In this document: positions 18,628-27,589 of the stretch, piece after piece
Position numbering within the stretch: position 1 is the stretch's first letter
How the letters are laid out: every line of letters starts with the position of its first letter
Assembly (NCBI RefSeq): GCF_000812025.2
Contig: NZ_JWJE02000009.1
Span: 46,376-110,375 of the forward strand
Source of the DNA: Bacillus thermotolerans
GTDB lineage: Bacteria > Bacillota > Bacilli > Bacillales > Domibacillaceae
DNA length: 64,000 bases
Direction: 5' to 3'
Notes under the pieces: model-generated
What the model was told of the DNA's origin: nothing
Database searches by the model: none
Seen by the model: the letters and a program-made list of their open reading frames with translations, nothing else
Translations under genes and position numbers: made by a program

Positions 18628-19227
18628 TTGCTGTGGTGGATATCAGCTCTTTTGGCGGTCCTGTGGGTGATTTGGATCATTAGCCGAATGAACATTTATG
18701 TGTTATTTTACTTTTCTGCTAAACAAGGAAATATACGAGCGTACATCCGCCTATTTCTCCTTGGCGGCTGGCTGCGCTGGACGATCCATTTGCCCCCTAA
18801 GGAAGTAACGGATCAGTCATTGGAGAAAGCAAATAGAGCCATACATAGAGCAGGAAAGGAAGAGTTTAACGTCCTCCTTAATATGCTTAAGAGGGTAACC
18901 ATTCAAAGTTTGCGGTGGGATACTGTTCTTGGCACAAAAGATGCCGCTTTAACGGGCATGGTGACAGGCGTCCTTTGGGCTATCAAAGGGAGCCTATCAT
19001 CAGCCGCCAGCCCGTTCATGAAAGCCTCCATGAGTCCATTTACTGCAGTAACCCCAGTTTTCGGAAGAAACGTCCTGGAAACGGAATGCTCATGTATGAT
19101 TTCCTTGCGGGCAGGGCATGCTATAGCCGGAGTCATTCAATTATTGAGACTGGGGCGCCGACTTAAATCCCAGCAAAAAGCGGCGCCAATTTTATACAAA
19201 ACGGCTAACCGGGAGGGATCACGATGA
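18628..19227 (+). CDS. ytfI: YtfI, DUF2953 membrane-anchored protein
   Basis: 199 residues with TTG start, chosen for the AAGGAGGAAGACAAG site. One N-terminal hydrophobic helix (~2-32) containing a W-W-x-S-x-L-L-A pattern, then a soluble part. The length and the 4-bp ATGA overlap with ytfJ match the DUF2953 gene that precedes ytfJ in sporulating bacilli. The ytfIJ pair is linked to forespore expression and spore germination; biochemical function unknown. Confidence 0.82.
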   Translation: MLWWISALLAVLWVIWIISRMNIYVLFYFSAKQGNIRAYIRLFLLGGWLRWTIHLPPKEVTDQSLEKANRAIHRAGKEEFNVLLNMLKRVTIQSLRWDTVLGTKDAALTGMVTGVLWAIKGSLSSAASPFMKASMSPFTAVTPVFGRNVLETECSCMISLRAGHAIAGVIQLLRLGRRLKSQQKAAPILYKTANREGSR

Positions 19228-19676
19228 GCGATCATCCAATTGAAGGATTAATGACGACTGCAATGGAAAACTTGAAAGAAATGATTGACGTAAATACAAT
19301 TATCGGAGACCCCGTTGAAACACCTGATGGAAGCATTATCATGACGATTTCCAAGGTAGGATTTGGTTTTGCAGCAGGGGGCAGCGAATTCATGATGAAT
19401 CAGCAATCAGGACAGGATAAAAGCCCATTTGGCGGAGGAAGCGGAGGCGGTGTCTCTATCACACCGGTTGCTTTCTTAATTGTAAAAGGTGATGATGTCC
19501 GGTTATTGCACGTGGATGAGAACACACACTTATTGGATAAAATCATCGACCTGGCCCCAGGCGTCATTGATAAGATACAGGGGATGATGGGGAAGAAGAA
19601 TACAAACCAGTCCTCTTCATCCTCGGGTTCTCAATCTTCAAGTTCCAAGAAGCCTCCCTCTGATTATTCTATTTAA
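19224..19676 (+). CDS. ytfJ: YtfJ, GerW-family sporulation protein
   Basis: 150 residues. GerW-family core: HPIEGLMTTAMENLKEMIDVNTIIGDPVETPDGSIIMTISKV pattern at residues ~4-45, a glycine-rich GGGSGGGVSITPVAF stretch near 75-90, and a Ser-rich tail. GerW proteins are made during sporulation and affect spore germination. Starts inside the ytfI stop codon (ATGA), indicating translational coupling. Confidence 0.92.
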   Translation: MSDHPIEGLMTTAMENLKEMIDVNTIIGDPVETPDGSIIMTISKVGFGFAAGGSEFMMNQQSGQDKSPFGGGSGGGVSITPVAFLIVKGDDVRLLHVDENTHLLDKIIDLAPGVIDKIQGMMGKKNTNQSSSSSGSQSSSSKKPPSDYSI

Positions 19677-19683
19677 ATGCCAA

Positions 19684-19735
19684 AGGCAGCCGGAAAAGAA
19701 GTCATGAATGACTTTCTTTCAGGCTGTCTATTTTT
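19684..19735 (+). terminator. Terminator of ytfI-ytfJ
   Basis: Long imperfect hairpin: AGGCAGCC-GGAAAAGAA-GTCAT / ATGAC-TTTCTTTC-AGGCTGTCT, followed by ATTTTTAG. Confidence 0.8.
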
Positions 19736-19791
19736 AGCTGCCTGCGGGGTGTCAAAGGAGAAAAGCCCCAGTTCGCTGTATATCCTTTTCC

Positions 19792-19821
19792 TTGCAATTT
19801 CTTTTGCTAAACAAGTATGAT
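19792..19821 (+). promoter_or_regulatory. Sigma-A promoter of tpx
   Basis: TTGCAA (19792-19797), 18-bp spacer, TATGAT (19816-19821). Confidence 0.5.
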
Positions 19822-19854
19822 GAAGAGTGTAAAAGAAGGAGGAGGAATGTAAGC

Positions 19855-20355
19855 ATGGCAAATGTCACATTTAAAGGCAATCCAGTTACACTAGTTGGAA
19901 ACGAAGTAAAAGCAGGCGACCAAGCACCTGATTTTACCGTTCTTGCTAACGATCTATCTGAAGTTACATTAGCTGATTCGAATGGAAAGGTGCGATTGAT
20001 CAGCGTTATCCCTTCCATTGATACAGGCGTATGCGAACAGCAAACACGTAAGTTCAATGAAGAAGCATCTAAAATTGATAATGTAGAAGTGATTACGATT
20101 TCTGCGGACTTGCCATTTGCGCAAAAGCGCTGGTGTGCAGGAGAAGGACTTGAAAATGTAAAGATCTATTCCGATCATCGCGATATGTCCTTCGGTGAGG
20201 CGTATGGTGTTCAAATGAAGGAGCTTCGCCTATTAGCACGCTCTGTATTCGTGGTAGATAGCGAAGGAAAAGTTACATATGCAGAGTATGTAAGTGAAGG
20301 CACGACTCATCCAGATTATGAAAAAGCGATTGAGGCAGCAAAAGCCGCCAACTAA
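19855..20355 (+). CDS. tpx: Thiol peroxidase Tpx
   Basis: 166 residues from ATG 19855, behind AAGGAGGAGGAATG. Atypical 2-Cys peroxiredoxin that reduces H2O2 and alkyl peroxides with thioredoxin. Peroxidatic cysteine in [15 protein letters not shown] (~60) and resolving cysteine in KRWCAGEGL (~94), the Tpx spacing. The upstream frame is open but unsupported. In B. subtilis tpx is followed by ytxK and ackA; here ytxK follows and ackA does not. Confidence 0.96.
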   Translation: MANVTFKGNPVTLVGNEVKAGDQAPDFTVLANDLSEVTLADSNGKVRLISVIPSIDTGVCEQQTRKFNEEASKIDNVEVITISADLPFAQKRWCAGEGLENVKIYSDHRDMSFGEAYGVQMKELRLLARSVFVVDSEGKVTYAEYVSEGTTHPDYEKAIEAAKAAN

Positions 20356-20368
20356 AAGTAAAAAAAGC

Positions 20369-20400
20369 AAGGGCTGGCTCTGCAAGGGTCAGCTCTTTTC
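20369..20400 (+). terminator. Terminator of tpx
   Basis: 12-bp stem AAGGGCTGGCTC / GGGTCAGCTCTT (with G-U pairs), then TTTTC. Confidence 0.7.
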
Positions 20401-20505
20401 GCGACGTATAAGAAGTGGTGACAGCCATGTAAGCGTGCTGCCCATGTTTGTGGCATTGCTGCTTTCCTCTTCTGTGCGGATAAGAGATATACAGGAGGAG
20501 AGAAC

Positions 20506-21495
20506 ATGAACGAATTTTCCCCAATTGAGCATTTGTTTCGTACTTTTGATGAAACAGCTAGCATTCTTCAGCAGGAGTTATCCTGCACATATTTAGATGC
20601 CCTAGCAGAAACGTCCGAGAATTTATTCCAGCAAACGATTCTGCAGGACGAGATTAGTGAAGTGGCAAAGAAAAGAATCCAGAAACAATATGATGAAGCC
20701 CATTTATCAAGATACTCGAAGGAAGAAATCCGCCAGGCGTACCAGCTGGCTATCCTAAAAGGCATGCAGGAGAATGTGCAGCCTAACCACCAAATGACGC
20801 CAGATTCCATCGGTTTGTTCATCAGTTACTTGCTGGAGAGATTTATGAAAGGGGAAAAGGGCTGGTCTATTCTCGATCCTGCTCTAGGAACAGGGAATTT
20901 GCTGCTGACGGTGCTAAACCGCCAACCAGACGCCTTTGTCTCTGCTGCTGGTGTAGAGATAGATGATTTATTATTGAAGCTGGCCTGGTGTGGAGCTAAC
21001 TTAATTGAACAGCCCGTTCAGTTATTTAATCAGGATACACTTGAACCTCTATTCATTGATCCTGTGGACGCTGTTGTTTGCGACCTGCCGGTTGGCTGGT
21101 ATCCTAATGATATAAGAGCTGCTGATTATGAGCTGCGCGCCCAGGAAGGGCATTCGTACGCCCATTATTTATTTATCGAACAAAGCATTAAGCATACAAA
21201 GCCCGGCGGCTATTTATTCTTTTTGATTCCAAATGGGCTGTTTGAGGATGGGGAAGCAGACAAACTGCAGCAGTTTTTTCAAAAGAACGTATATATTCAA
21301 GGCTTGATTCAGCTGCCGGAGTCGATGTTTAAAGCAAAGCAGGCAGCGAAGAGTATTTTGATCCTGCAAAAACAAGGAGAAGGATTGGCCGCACCTAAGG
21401 AAGTATTCTTAGCAAACATGCCTTCTATGAAAAACAAGCAGGCTGTGCAATCGATTATGAATAAAATGAATGAATGGTTTAAGGAAAACAAGTAA
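20506..21495 (+). CDS. ytxK: YtxK, N6-methyltransferase-like protein
   Basis: 329 residues, ATG behind ACAGGAGGAGAG. Rossmann methyltransferase of the HsdM-like class: SAM motif I in LDPALGTGNLLLTV (~122), acidic strand AAGVEIDD (~145), motif IV VVCDLPVGWYPND (~187). Motif IV reads D-L-P-V rather than the N/D-P-P-Y/F of active adenine methyltransferases, as in B. subtilis YtxK, so the substrate is uncertain. N-terminal ~100 residues helical. Usually paired with ackA; that partner is missing here. Confidence 0.88.
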   Translation: MNEFSPIEHLFRTFDETASILQQELSCTYLDALAETSENLFQQTILQDEISEVAKKRIQKQYDEAHLSRYSKEEIRQAYQLAILKGMQENVQPNHQMTPDSIGLFISYLLERFMKGEKGWSILDPALGTGNLLLTVLNRQPDAFVSAAGVEIDDLLLKLAWCGANLIEQPVQLFNQDTLEPLFIDPVDAVVCDLPVGWYPNDIRAADYELRAQEGHSYAHYLFIEQSIKHTKPGGYLFFLIPNGLFEDGEADKLQQFFQKNVYIQGLIQLPESMFKAKQAAKSILILQKQGEGLAAPKEVFLANMPSMKNKQAVQSIMNKMNEWFKENK

Positions 21496-21532
21496 GAGAA
21501 GCTGCCGGCAGTGCCTGGCAGCTTCTCTTTTC
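21495..21532 (+). terminator. Terminator of ytxK
   Basis: AGAGAAGCTGCC-GCA / TGCC-GGCAGCTTCTCT stem followed by TTTC, overlapping the last base of the stop codon. The rest of 21533-21718 holds nothing I can identify beyond a weak TTGACT at about 21656. Confidence 0.85.
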
Positions 21533-21718
21533 AGCAGCTGGTGTAACACTAGAAGCATGTCGAAAAGGAAAGAGAATATACATATAGAAAGAATGCTTAG
21601 TAACGATGACCTTTGAAGATACCATGCCGCTTCTTTAACTGCTTATTGCCTGAATTGACTTTTTTTCTATCATCATAGAAAATAAATAAAATAATGGAGT
21701 ATGCTGGGAGGATGGATA

Positions 21719-22561
21719 ATGGCTTGGACAGAAAGAGAACAGGCGGTATGGAACGACGTGATGAACTGGGAGCAAAGGCTGGCCGATTATGAAGGGAATG
21801 ACTTTCAGTATACATATTCTAAATGGCTGAATCGCGCTTTAATGGCACTTCCGGAGGAAACGCTTGAATCCTTCTTTACTCAGCTGGATAATGTGCTATT
21901 TCAGATACATTCCTTGCTGCAAAGTTCGCAGCTGCAAAATGAAGCAAGAGAGCGGATTATTATGTCTGCCCGTGTATTTAACGAAGAGATCAGCTCGATC
22001 CAAGATTTAAAAAAATTGAAGATTGACCAAGTACGTTACCTAAACAGTCAGCACTCATCCAGGCAGCGGCTGTATTCTCTCGTTCAAGGAGGAGTAACTG
22101 GAACGGGAGGGGCTGTTCCGCTTAGTACGGATCTTGCAGCGATTGCTATACTTAATCTGCGGGCTGTGCAAATCACCGCTATGACCTACGGTTATGATCC
22201 GCAGCAACCGTTCGAAATGATGGCTTCCTTAAAGGTATTTCATGCAGCGACCTTGCCTGAGAGGCTAAAGGCAGAAGGCTGGCAGGAGCTGTTAATGGAC
22301 TTGGAAGAAAGAGAGAATCCTTATTTTTACAACGAGCAGGAGTATTTAACAGACCCGTCTTGGCTGGAAGGAACGATTAAGCAGTTTGCTAAGCTGTTCG
22401 CGATCACGGTATTTAAAAACAAAAAGGTGTCCAATTTGCCGATCATCGGTCTGGCGATTGGAGCCGGAGCGAATTACCGCTTAACGAAAGACATTACCGA
22501 ATTTGCGGAGAAGTATTATCAATATCGCTGGCTGCAGGAGAAGAAAGAAGCAGCTGAATAA
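21719..22561 (+). CDS. EcsC-family protein
   Basis: 280 residues from ATG 21719 (GGGAGGAT site; upstream ATG 21701 has none). Begins WTEREQAVWNDVMNWEQRLADYE and ends with ADYxLT-type GAGANYRLTKDITEFAEKYYQYRWL, as in EcsC-domain proteins; a hydrophobic glycine-rich VQGGVTGTGGAVPLSTDLAAIAILNL patch near residue 125-150 may associate with membrane. EcsC is the third component of the Ecs exporter, but no ABC genes are nearby, so this is a free-standing paralogue of unknown role. Confidence 0.82.
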   Translation: MAWTEREQAVWNDVMNWEQRLADYEGNDFQYTYSKWLNRALMALPEETLESFFTQLDNVLFQIHSLLQSSQLQNEARERIIMSARVFNEEISSIQDLKKLKIDQVRYLNSQHSSRQRLYSLVQGGVTGTGGAVPLSTDLAAIAILNLRAVQITAMTYGYDPQQPFEMMASLKVFHAATLPERLKAEGWQELLMDLEERENPYFYNEQEYLTDPSWLEGTIKQFAKLFAITVFKNKKVSNLPIIGLAIGAGANYRLTKDITEFAEKYYQYRWLQEKKEAAE

Positions 22562-22580
22562 GCCAAAGATCTCCTCCGGC

Positions 22581-22617
22581 AGAAAACCCGTTCTCTTTAT
22601 GGAGAACGGGTTTCTTT
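22581..22617. terminator. Terminator between convergent EcsC-like and small ORF
   Basis: AGAAAACCCGTTCTC / GAGAACGGGTTTCTTTT with loop TTTATG. Strong T tract on the plus strand. Confidence 0.88.
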
Positions 22618-22634
22618 TAGCCATCGCTAAGGTC

Positions 22635-22931
22635 CTAGTTATTAACAGATGGAGTGGTACGAAACCAAATCCACAAGTCGTTAATAATAGAAGCAATGTC
22701 ACTGATTTCTTCATTAAGGCGGCAGGAACGGAGAAAGTCCTCTTCTTGATCAAGCTGGGACTGACGGGATTGGATTTGTCTTTCTAATTCTTTAATTCGG
22801 TCAGGAATAGCTCCGCGAATATTCTCCCATTCATGAAGAATGCGGGCCTGTTCCAAGGAGGAATGTTCTTCCCAGCTTTTTGGTAAATGAGGAATACGGA
22901 TGCCAAGCCGGCGGTTTAATTGAAAATACAT
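22635..22931 (-). CDS. Small coiled-coil protein of unknown function
   Basis: 98 residues on the minus strand, ATG at 22931 with AAAAAGGAGATTAGCT upstream, so it is very likely translated. Starts MYFQLNRRLGIRIPHLPKSW; the middle (~40-70) is a heptad-like, charged helix (RIKELERQIQSRQSQLDQEE); the end is Trp/Ile-rich (DLWIWFR). No signal peptide. I do not recognise the family. Convergent with the EcsC-like gene and divergent from argG. Confidence 0.75.
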   Translation of the reverse strand: MYFQLNRRLGIRIPHLPKSWEEHSSLEQARILHEWENIRGAIPDRIKELERQIQSRQSQLDQEEDFLRSCRLNEEISDIASIINDLWIWFRTTPSVNN

Positions 22932-22991
22932 AGCTAATCTCCTTTTTCTTTTATCGTATCTTGTTCTGGCTTTTTCTGCAAAAGAATAAAA

Positions 22992-23009
22992 AGTGATTAT
23001 TTATTCAAA
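22992..23009 (-). promoter_or_regulatory. Upstream candidate ARG box of argGH
   Basis: Minus strand TTTGAATAAATAATCACT agrees with the AhrC/ArgR ARG-box consensus CATGAATAAAAATKCAAK at 13 of 18 positions, and lies ~35 bp upstream of the argG -35. Confidence 0.4.
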
Positions 23010-23034
23010 TTGATGAATTTTTTTAAATAAATAC

Positions 23035-23063
23035 TTGAAACCTTCAGAGGAACATGATATATT
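23035..23063 (+). promoter_or_regulatory. Sigma-A promoter of argGH
   Basis: TTGAAA (23035-23040), 17-bp spacer, TATATT (23058-23063). Confidence 0.75.
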
Positions 23064-23092
23064 TTATTCATCGAAAGGAATAAAAATAAAAC
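23055..23092. promoter_or_regulatory. Tandem ARG boxes over the argGH start site
   Basis: Two adjacent near-matches to the ARG box: minus strand GATGAATAAAATATATCA at 23055-23072 (conserved ATGAATAAAA half) and plus strand AAGGAATAAAAATAAAAC at 23075-23092 (13 of 18). The first overlaps the -10, so binding by the arginine-dependent repressor AhrC/ArgR would block initiation. Confidence 0.6.
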
Positions 23093-23141
23093 TTAATGTA
23101 TATTTATACTTATAGGGGTCAGCTTAGAGGAGGAAAAAGAA

Positions 23142-24350
23142 ATGGGTAAAAAAGTTGTTTTAGCCTATTCAGGCGGTTTAGATACATCCGTGGCCATTCC
23201 ATGGTTGAAAGAAAAAGGATACGACGTGGTGGCTTGCTGCCTGGATGTCGGTGAAGGAAAAGATTTAGAGTTTGTTAAAGAAAAAGCTTTGAAGGTTGGC
23301 GCAGTAGCCAGCTACATGATTGATGCAAAAGAAGAATATGCAAATGAATATGCACTTCTTGCTCTTCAAGGTCATACACTTTATGAAGGAAAATATCCGC
23401 TTGTATCTGCGCTTTCACGTCCGCTTATCGCGAAGAAGCTAGTAGAGGTAGCTGAAAAAGAAGGTGCGGTTGCTGTAGCGCACGGATGTACAGGAAAAGG
23501 AAACGATCAAGTTCGTTTTGAGGTTTCCATCAATGCATTAAATCCAAATCTTGAAGTGTTAGCGCCTGTACGTGATTGGCAATGGTCACGTGATGAAGAG
23601 ATCGAATATGCGAAGAAAAACAATATCCCGATCCCAATCAACTTAGACAGCCCATACTCTATTGACCAAAACTTATGGGGAAGAAGCAATGAGTGCGGCG
23701 TTCTAGAGGATCCTTGGGCAGCTCCTCCGGAAGAGGCTTATGATTTAACAGCTTCATTAGAAGAAACTCCTGATACACCAGAAGTGGTAGAGATTGCTTT
23801 TGAGAAGGGGGTACCAGTGAAGCTGAACGGTGAAAGCTACTCTTTAGATCAGCTTATCCTGAAATTAAATGAAGTAGCAGGCAAGCATGGAGTTGGAAGA
23901 ATTGACCATGTGGAGAATCGTCTTGTTGGTATCAAATCAAGAGAGGTATATGAGTGCCCAGGCGCTATGACGCTGATCAAGGCTCATAAAGAGCTAGAAG
24001 ATTTAACGCTTGTAAAGGAGCTTGCTCATTTCAAGCCAGTGATTGAAAAGAAATTGACAGAGCTTATCTATGAGGGTCTATGGTTCTCTCCTTTGAAAGC
24101 AGCTCTTGAAGCTTTCTTAAAGCAGACACAGCAATTCGTAACTGGAACTGTACGCGTAAAACTGTTTAAGGGCCATGCAATTGTTGAAGGAAGAAAATCT
24201 GAGTACTCTCTATACGATGAAAAGCTGGCTACGTACACACCAGATGATGAGTTCAACCACGATGCAGCTGTTGGATTTATCCAGCTATGGGGTCTGCCGA
24301 CAAAAGTGAACGCAGTTGTTCAGCAAGAGAAAGAGAAAATCAATCAATGA
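23142..24350 (+). CDS. argG: Argininosuccinate synthase
   Basis: 402 residues, ATG behind GAGGAGGAAAAAG. Condenses citrulline and aspartate with ATP to argininosuccinate. PP-loop [16 protein letters not shown] at residue ~8, [14 protein letters not shown] (~115) and [15 protein letters not shown] (~172) are family hallmarks. First gene of argGH; the argH ATG overlaps its stop by four bases. Arginine control is predicted from the ARG boxes. Confidence 0.98.
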   Translation: MGKKVVLAYSGGLDTSVAIPWLKEKGYDVVACCLDVGEGKDLEFVKEKALKVGAVASYMIDAKEEYANEYALLALQGHTLYEGKYPLVSALSRPLIAKKLVEVAEKEGAVAVAHGCTGKGNDQVRFEVSINALNPNLEVLAPVRDWQWSRDEEIEYAKKNNIPIPINLDSPYSIDQNLWGRSNECGVLEDPWAAPPEEAYDLTASLEETPDTPEVVEIAFEKGVPVKLNGESYSLDQLILKLNEVAGKHGVGRIDHVENRLVGIKSREVYECPGAMTLIKAHKELEDLTLVKELAHFKPVIEKKLTELIYEGLWFSPLKAALEAFLKQTQQFVTGTVRVKLFKGHAIVEGRKSEYSLYDEKLATYTPDDEFNHDAAVGFIQLWGLPTKVNAVVQQEKEKINQ

Positions 24351-25720
24351 GCAAGCTATGGGGAGGGCGCTTTCAAAAATCAGCGGAAGAATGGGTAGAT
24401 GAATTCGGCGCCTCTATCCACTTTGATAAAGAACTTGTTTTTGAAGACCTCAAAGGCAGCATGGCTCATGTAAAAATGCTTGGAAAACAAGGCATTCTGT
24501 CAGAAGAAGAAGCCAGTCAAATCTTGGGCGGCCTTGAAGCTTTAAAGGAGAAAGCTTCAAAAGGTGAATTAACATTCTCGGTTGCCCAAGAGGACATCCA
24601 TTTAAATTTGGAAAAACACTTGATTGATGAAATCGGCCCGATCGGCGGCAAGCTGCATACCGGTCGGAGCCGAAACGATCAAGTTGCCACTGATATGCAT
24701 TTATACTTGAAGGAGCAGGTTGAATCGATCATTGGCCTTATTGAACAGTTTCAAACAGCTCTTGTGGAGAAAGCAGAGCAGAATGTAGAAACTCTTGCTC
24801 CCGGTTATACTCATCTGCAAAGAGCACAGCCGATTTCATTCGGCCACCATTTAATGGCTTATTTCTGGATGCTGCAAAGAGACAAGGAGCGGTTTCAAGA
24901 AGGATTGAAGCGCATAGATGTCTCGCCTCTAGGGGCGGGAGCGCTGGCTGGAACCACTTTCCCAATTGACCGTGAATTGTCGGCTGAACTCCTTGGGTTT
25001 TCCAAGGTGTATGCTAACAGTATGGATGCGGTAAGCGATCGCGACTTCATTCTGGAGTTCTTAAGCAGCGCTTCTATTTTGATGATGCACATGTCCCGTC
25101 TGGCTGAGGAAATGATTCTTTGGTCGAGCCAGGAATTTCAATTCATTGAAATGGATGACGCTTTCTCAACCGGCTCAAGTATTATGCCGCAGAAGAAGAA
25201 CCCAGATATGGCGGAGCTGATCCGAGGCAAGACAGGTCGCGTCTATGGAAATCTTTTTAGTCTATTGACCGTATTGAAAGGCTTGCCGCTTGCGTATAAC
25301 AAAGATATGCAAGAAGACAAGGAAGGCATGTTTGATACGGTACATACACTTATTGGTTCCTTGAAGATTTTTACTGGAATGGTTCAAACAATGAAGGTGA
25401 ATGAGGGCCGCTTAGAGGAAGCTGTCCATAACGATTTCTCCAATGCCACGGAGCTGGCCGATTATTTGGCATCAAAAGGCATTCCATTCCGCGAAGCACA
25501 TGAGATTGTAGGGAAGCTCGTGCTTCACTGCATTCAACATCAATGCTATTTAGCAGATCTCCCTTTAGAGAAGCTGAAGGAAGCATCGGATTGCATTGAA
25601 GAAGACATTTATCAAGTATTGTCTCCATATGAGGCCGTCAAAAGAAGGAAGTCTTTAGGCGGCACTGGCTTCGACCAGGTTCAGCTCCAAATTGAGACAG
25701 CGAAAAGCTTGGTGAAATGA
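24347..25720 (+). CDS. argH: Argininosuccinate lyase
   Basis: 457 residues from ATG 24347 (ATGA overlap with argG). Cleaves argininosuccinate to arginine and fumarate, completing arginine synthesis. Superfamily signature [12 protein letters not shown] near residue 278 with the catalytic serine, [13 protein letters not shown] near 105, and [10 protein letters not shown] near 155. Length matches the family. Confidence 0.98.
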   Translation: MSKLWGGRFQKSAEEWVDEFGASIHFDKELVFEDLKGSMAHVKMLGKQGILSEEEASQILGGLEALKEKASKGELTFSVAQEDIHLNLEKHLIDEIGPIGGKLHTGRSRNDQVATDMHLYLKEQVESIIGLIEQFQTALVEKAEQNVETLAPGYTHLQRAQPISFGHHLMAYFWMLQRDKERFQEGLKRIDVSPLGAGALAGTTFPIDRELSAELLGFSKVYANSMDAVSDRDFILEFLSSASILMMHMSRLAEEMILWSSQEFQFIEMDDAFSTGSSIMPQKKNPDMAELIRGKTGRVYGNLFSLLTVLKGLPLAYNKDMQEDKEGMFDTVHTLIGSLKIFTGMVQTMKVNEGRLEEAVHNDFSNATELADYLASKGIPFREAHEIVGKLVLHCIQHQCYLADLPLEKLKEASDCIEEDIYQVLSPYEAVKRRKSLGGTGFDQVQLQIETAKSLVK

Positions 25721-25724
25721 TCCC

Positions 25725-25758
25725 AAACAGCCCCCTGAGGAAGCAGGGGGCTGTTTTT
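25725..25758 (+). terminator. Terminator of argGH
   Basis: AAACAGCCCCCTG / CAGGGGGCTGTTTTT stem with loop AGGAAG, directly after the argH stop. Confidence 0.92.
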
Positions 25759-25790
25759 GGTTTGTTTGAACATGGGGCGGCATGCAAACA

Positions 25791-25812
25791 GCGCCCCGGA
25801 TATCCGGAGCGC
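25791..25812 (-). terminator. Terminator of the universal stress gene
   Basis: GCGC-CCGGATATCCGG-GCGC hairpin just past the minus-strand stop, followed on that strand by TGTTTGC; the T run is short. Confidence 0.5.
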
Positions 25813-25822
25813 CACGTTAGAT

Positions 25823-26272
25823 TTATTCACCTTTTTCCGTGCGGACAACGAGAACATCGCATTTAGCTGCGCGTGTAATATGCTCAGATACGCTTCCGAT
25901 AAGAAAGCGCTCCATTGCATTGAGCCCCGTTGCCCCGCAAACGATCAAGTCTGCTTTTACTTCCTTAGCTGCGTCCTTAGGAATCACTGTTTTTGGAGAA
26001 CCGTATTCAACATAAGTGTTCACACGAGGAACTCCTGCTTCAGCTGCTTGCTGTTTATATTTCGTTAGTAAGTCTTTTCCATAATCAGTTGCACGATCTG
26101 CAATCGACCGGTCATACGCTTCAATCGCAGCGAACGATCGGGTGTCAATGACGTGTATAAGGTTTAGGATAGCTTGATTGCGCTTAGCAATGGCAATAGC
26201 TTTTTGGAATGCCCACTCCGCCTCTTTAGAGCCGTCGACGGCAACTAAAATACTTTCATATTTCGTCTTCAA
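25823..26272 (-). CDS. Universal stress protein (UspA family)
   Basis: 149 residues, one Usp domain. ATP-binding type: YESILVAVDGSKEAEWAFQKA at the N-terminus and GATGLNAMERFLIGSVSEHITRAAKCDVLVVR at the end (G-x-x-G-x9-G-S pattern). Cytoplasmic nucleotide-binding dimer, usually induced by stress or growth arrest; precise role unknown. Good AAGGAGGAATG site upstream of ATG 26272. Confidence 0.9.
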   Translation of the reverse strand: MKTKYESILVAVDGSKEAEWAFQKAIAIAKRNQAILNLIHVIDTRSFAAIEAYDRSIADRATDYGKDLLTKYKQQAAEAGVPRVNTYVEYGSPKTVIPKDAAKEVKADLIVCGATGLNAMERFLIGSVSEHITRAAKCDVLVVRTEKGE

Positions 26273-26366
26273 TTTGCATTCCTCCTTTTCTTTTATTTTA
26301 CCTAAAAGAGAGAGGGATTACAGCTCTCAGCAATCTGAAAATATGAAATATTTTTAAATAGCCTTA

Positions 26367-27446
26367 TTATTTTAGGAAGGCAGTTAATAGCTCTGGTCCG
26401 TCAGCTGCAACATAAATATCATCCTCAATCCGCACGCCAGCTACTCCAGGAACATAGATGCCAGGCTCAATCGTGAAAACCATTCCTTCTTCCAGACGAA
26501 GCTCGCTCGTTTCTGTAATGCTCGGATATTCATGCACACTAATACCAAGACCGTGACCAAGACGGTGTGGAAAGAATTGGCCATAGCCTGCTTCATCAAT
26601 GATCCGCCGAGCCGCTAAATCAATGTCCTTCGCCAGGGCACCCGGTTTTACAGCATCAATGGCGGCTTGCTGAGCCTTCAGCACGGTATCGTAGATTTCC
26701 TGCTGCTGGTCTGATAGGCTGCCGAAAGCAATCGTACGTGTAATATCTGAGCAGTATCCTTCATAAACGACCCCAAGGTCAAAGAGCACGAGGTCACCTC
26801 TTTGAACCTTTGTATGGCCAGGCGTACCGTGCGGGGAGGCGGCGTTTTTACCTGTCAACACCATGGTGGAAAAAGACATTTCTGAAATGCCTTGTCTCTT
26901 CATTTCATATTCAATCTCCGCAAGGATTTCTAATTCTGTTCTTCCTTCTTGAATCGCTTCTGAGCCAGCCTTCACAGCAAGGTCAGCATACTCAGCTGCT
27001 TTTCTCAGAGAAGCAAGTTCCTTTTCATCTTTAATCAGGCGAAGCTGGTTGAGTTTTTGCTCAGCTGCGATGAAGGCAGCCTGCGGAAAGCGGTTGGTTA
27101 GCTCCTCGTATCTCTCAAGTGTAAGATGCTGCTTCTCAACAGCTATTTTCTGCAGGCCGTTTGACCGCTTGCTTATTTGTTTAGCCATTAACTCCCATGG
27201 ATTATCAATGTCGGAATAACCGACGATATCTAAAGACCACCCGCTGTTTCGAGCATCACTTGCTTCCATCTGCGGACAAATGAGGAAGGGATCATTTTCA
27301 GGGAAAATAGCCACGCCAAGCAGACGCTCGTGGGGGTCGCTGCGAAATCCCGTGAAGTAAAATACGTTATCTGGATTAGTAATGAATGAAAAAGATACGT
27401 CGTTTGTTTTCATCCATTCTATTAACGAAAGCAATCTTTTATTCAT
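26367..27446 (-). CDS. M24-family Xaa-Pro dipeptidase/aminopeptidase
   Basis: 359 residues, ATG behind AAAAGGAGGAACATT. Creatinase-like N-terminal domain (~1-125) and pita-bread catalytic domain (~130-359). Metal ligands seen in order: LFDLGVVYEGYCSDITRT (two Asp), HRLGHGLGISVHEYP (His), FTIEPGIY (Glu) and GVRIEDD (Glu). Cleaves dipeptides or peptides with Pro in position 2. Similar to PapA/PapB-type enzymes of Bacillus; I cannot tell dipeptidase from aminopeptidase. Confidence 0.9.
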   Translation of the reverse strand: MNKRLLSLIEWMKTNDVSFSFITNPDNVFYFTGFRSDPHERLLGVAIFPENDPFLICPQMEASDARNSGWSLDIVGYSDIDNPWELMAKQISKRSNGLQKIAVEKQHLTLERYEELTNRFPQAAFIAAEQKLNQLRLIKDEKELASLRKAAEYADLAVKAGSEAIQEGRTELEILAEIEYEMKRQGISEMSFSTMVLTGKNAASPHGTPGHTKVQRGDLVLFDLGVVYEGYCSDITRTIAFGSLSDQQQEIYDTVLKAQQAAIDAVKPGALAKDIDLAARRIIDEAGYGQFFPHRLGHGLGISVHEYPSITETSELRLEEGMVFTIEPGIYVPGVAGVRIEDDIYVAADGPELLTAFLK

Positions 27447-27589
27447 AATGTTCCTCCTTTTGGATGTGTTGAAATATGATTAGCGTATCAATAAACATAT
27501 TGGATGTAAATAAATAGACAAGCAGGGAAATTTCATGTTTCATTGAATTAGAGAAGTGGAACAATTTTTGAGAAAGGGGTTTTTTACAT

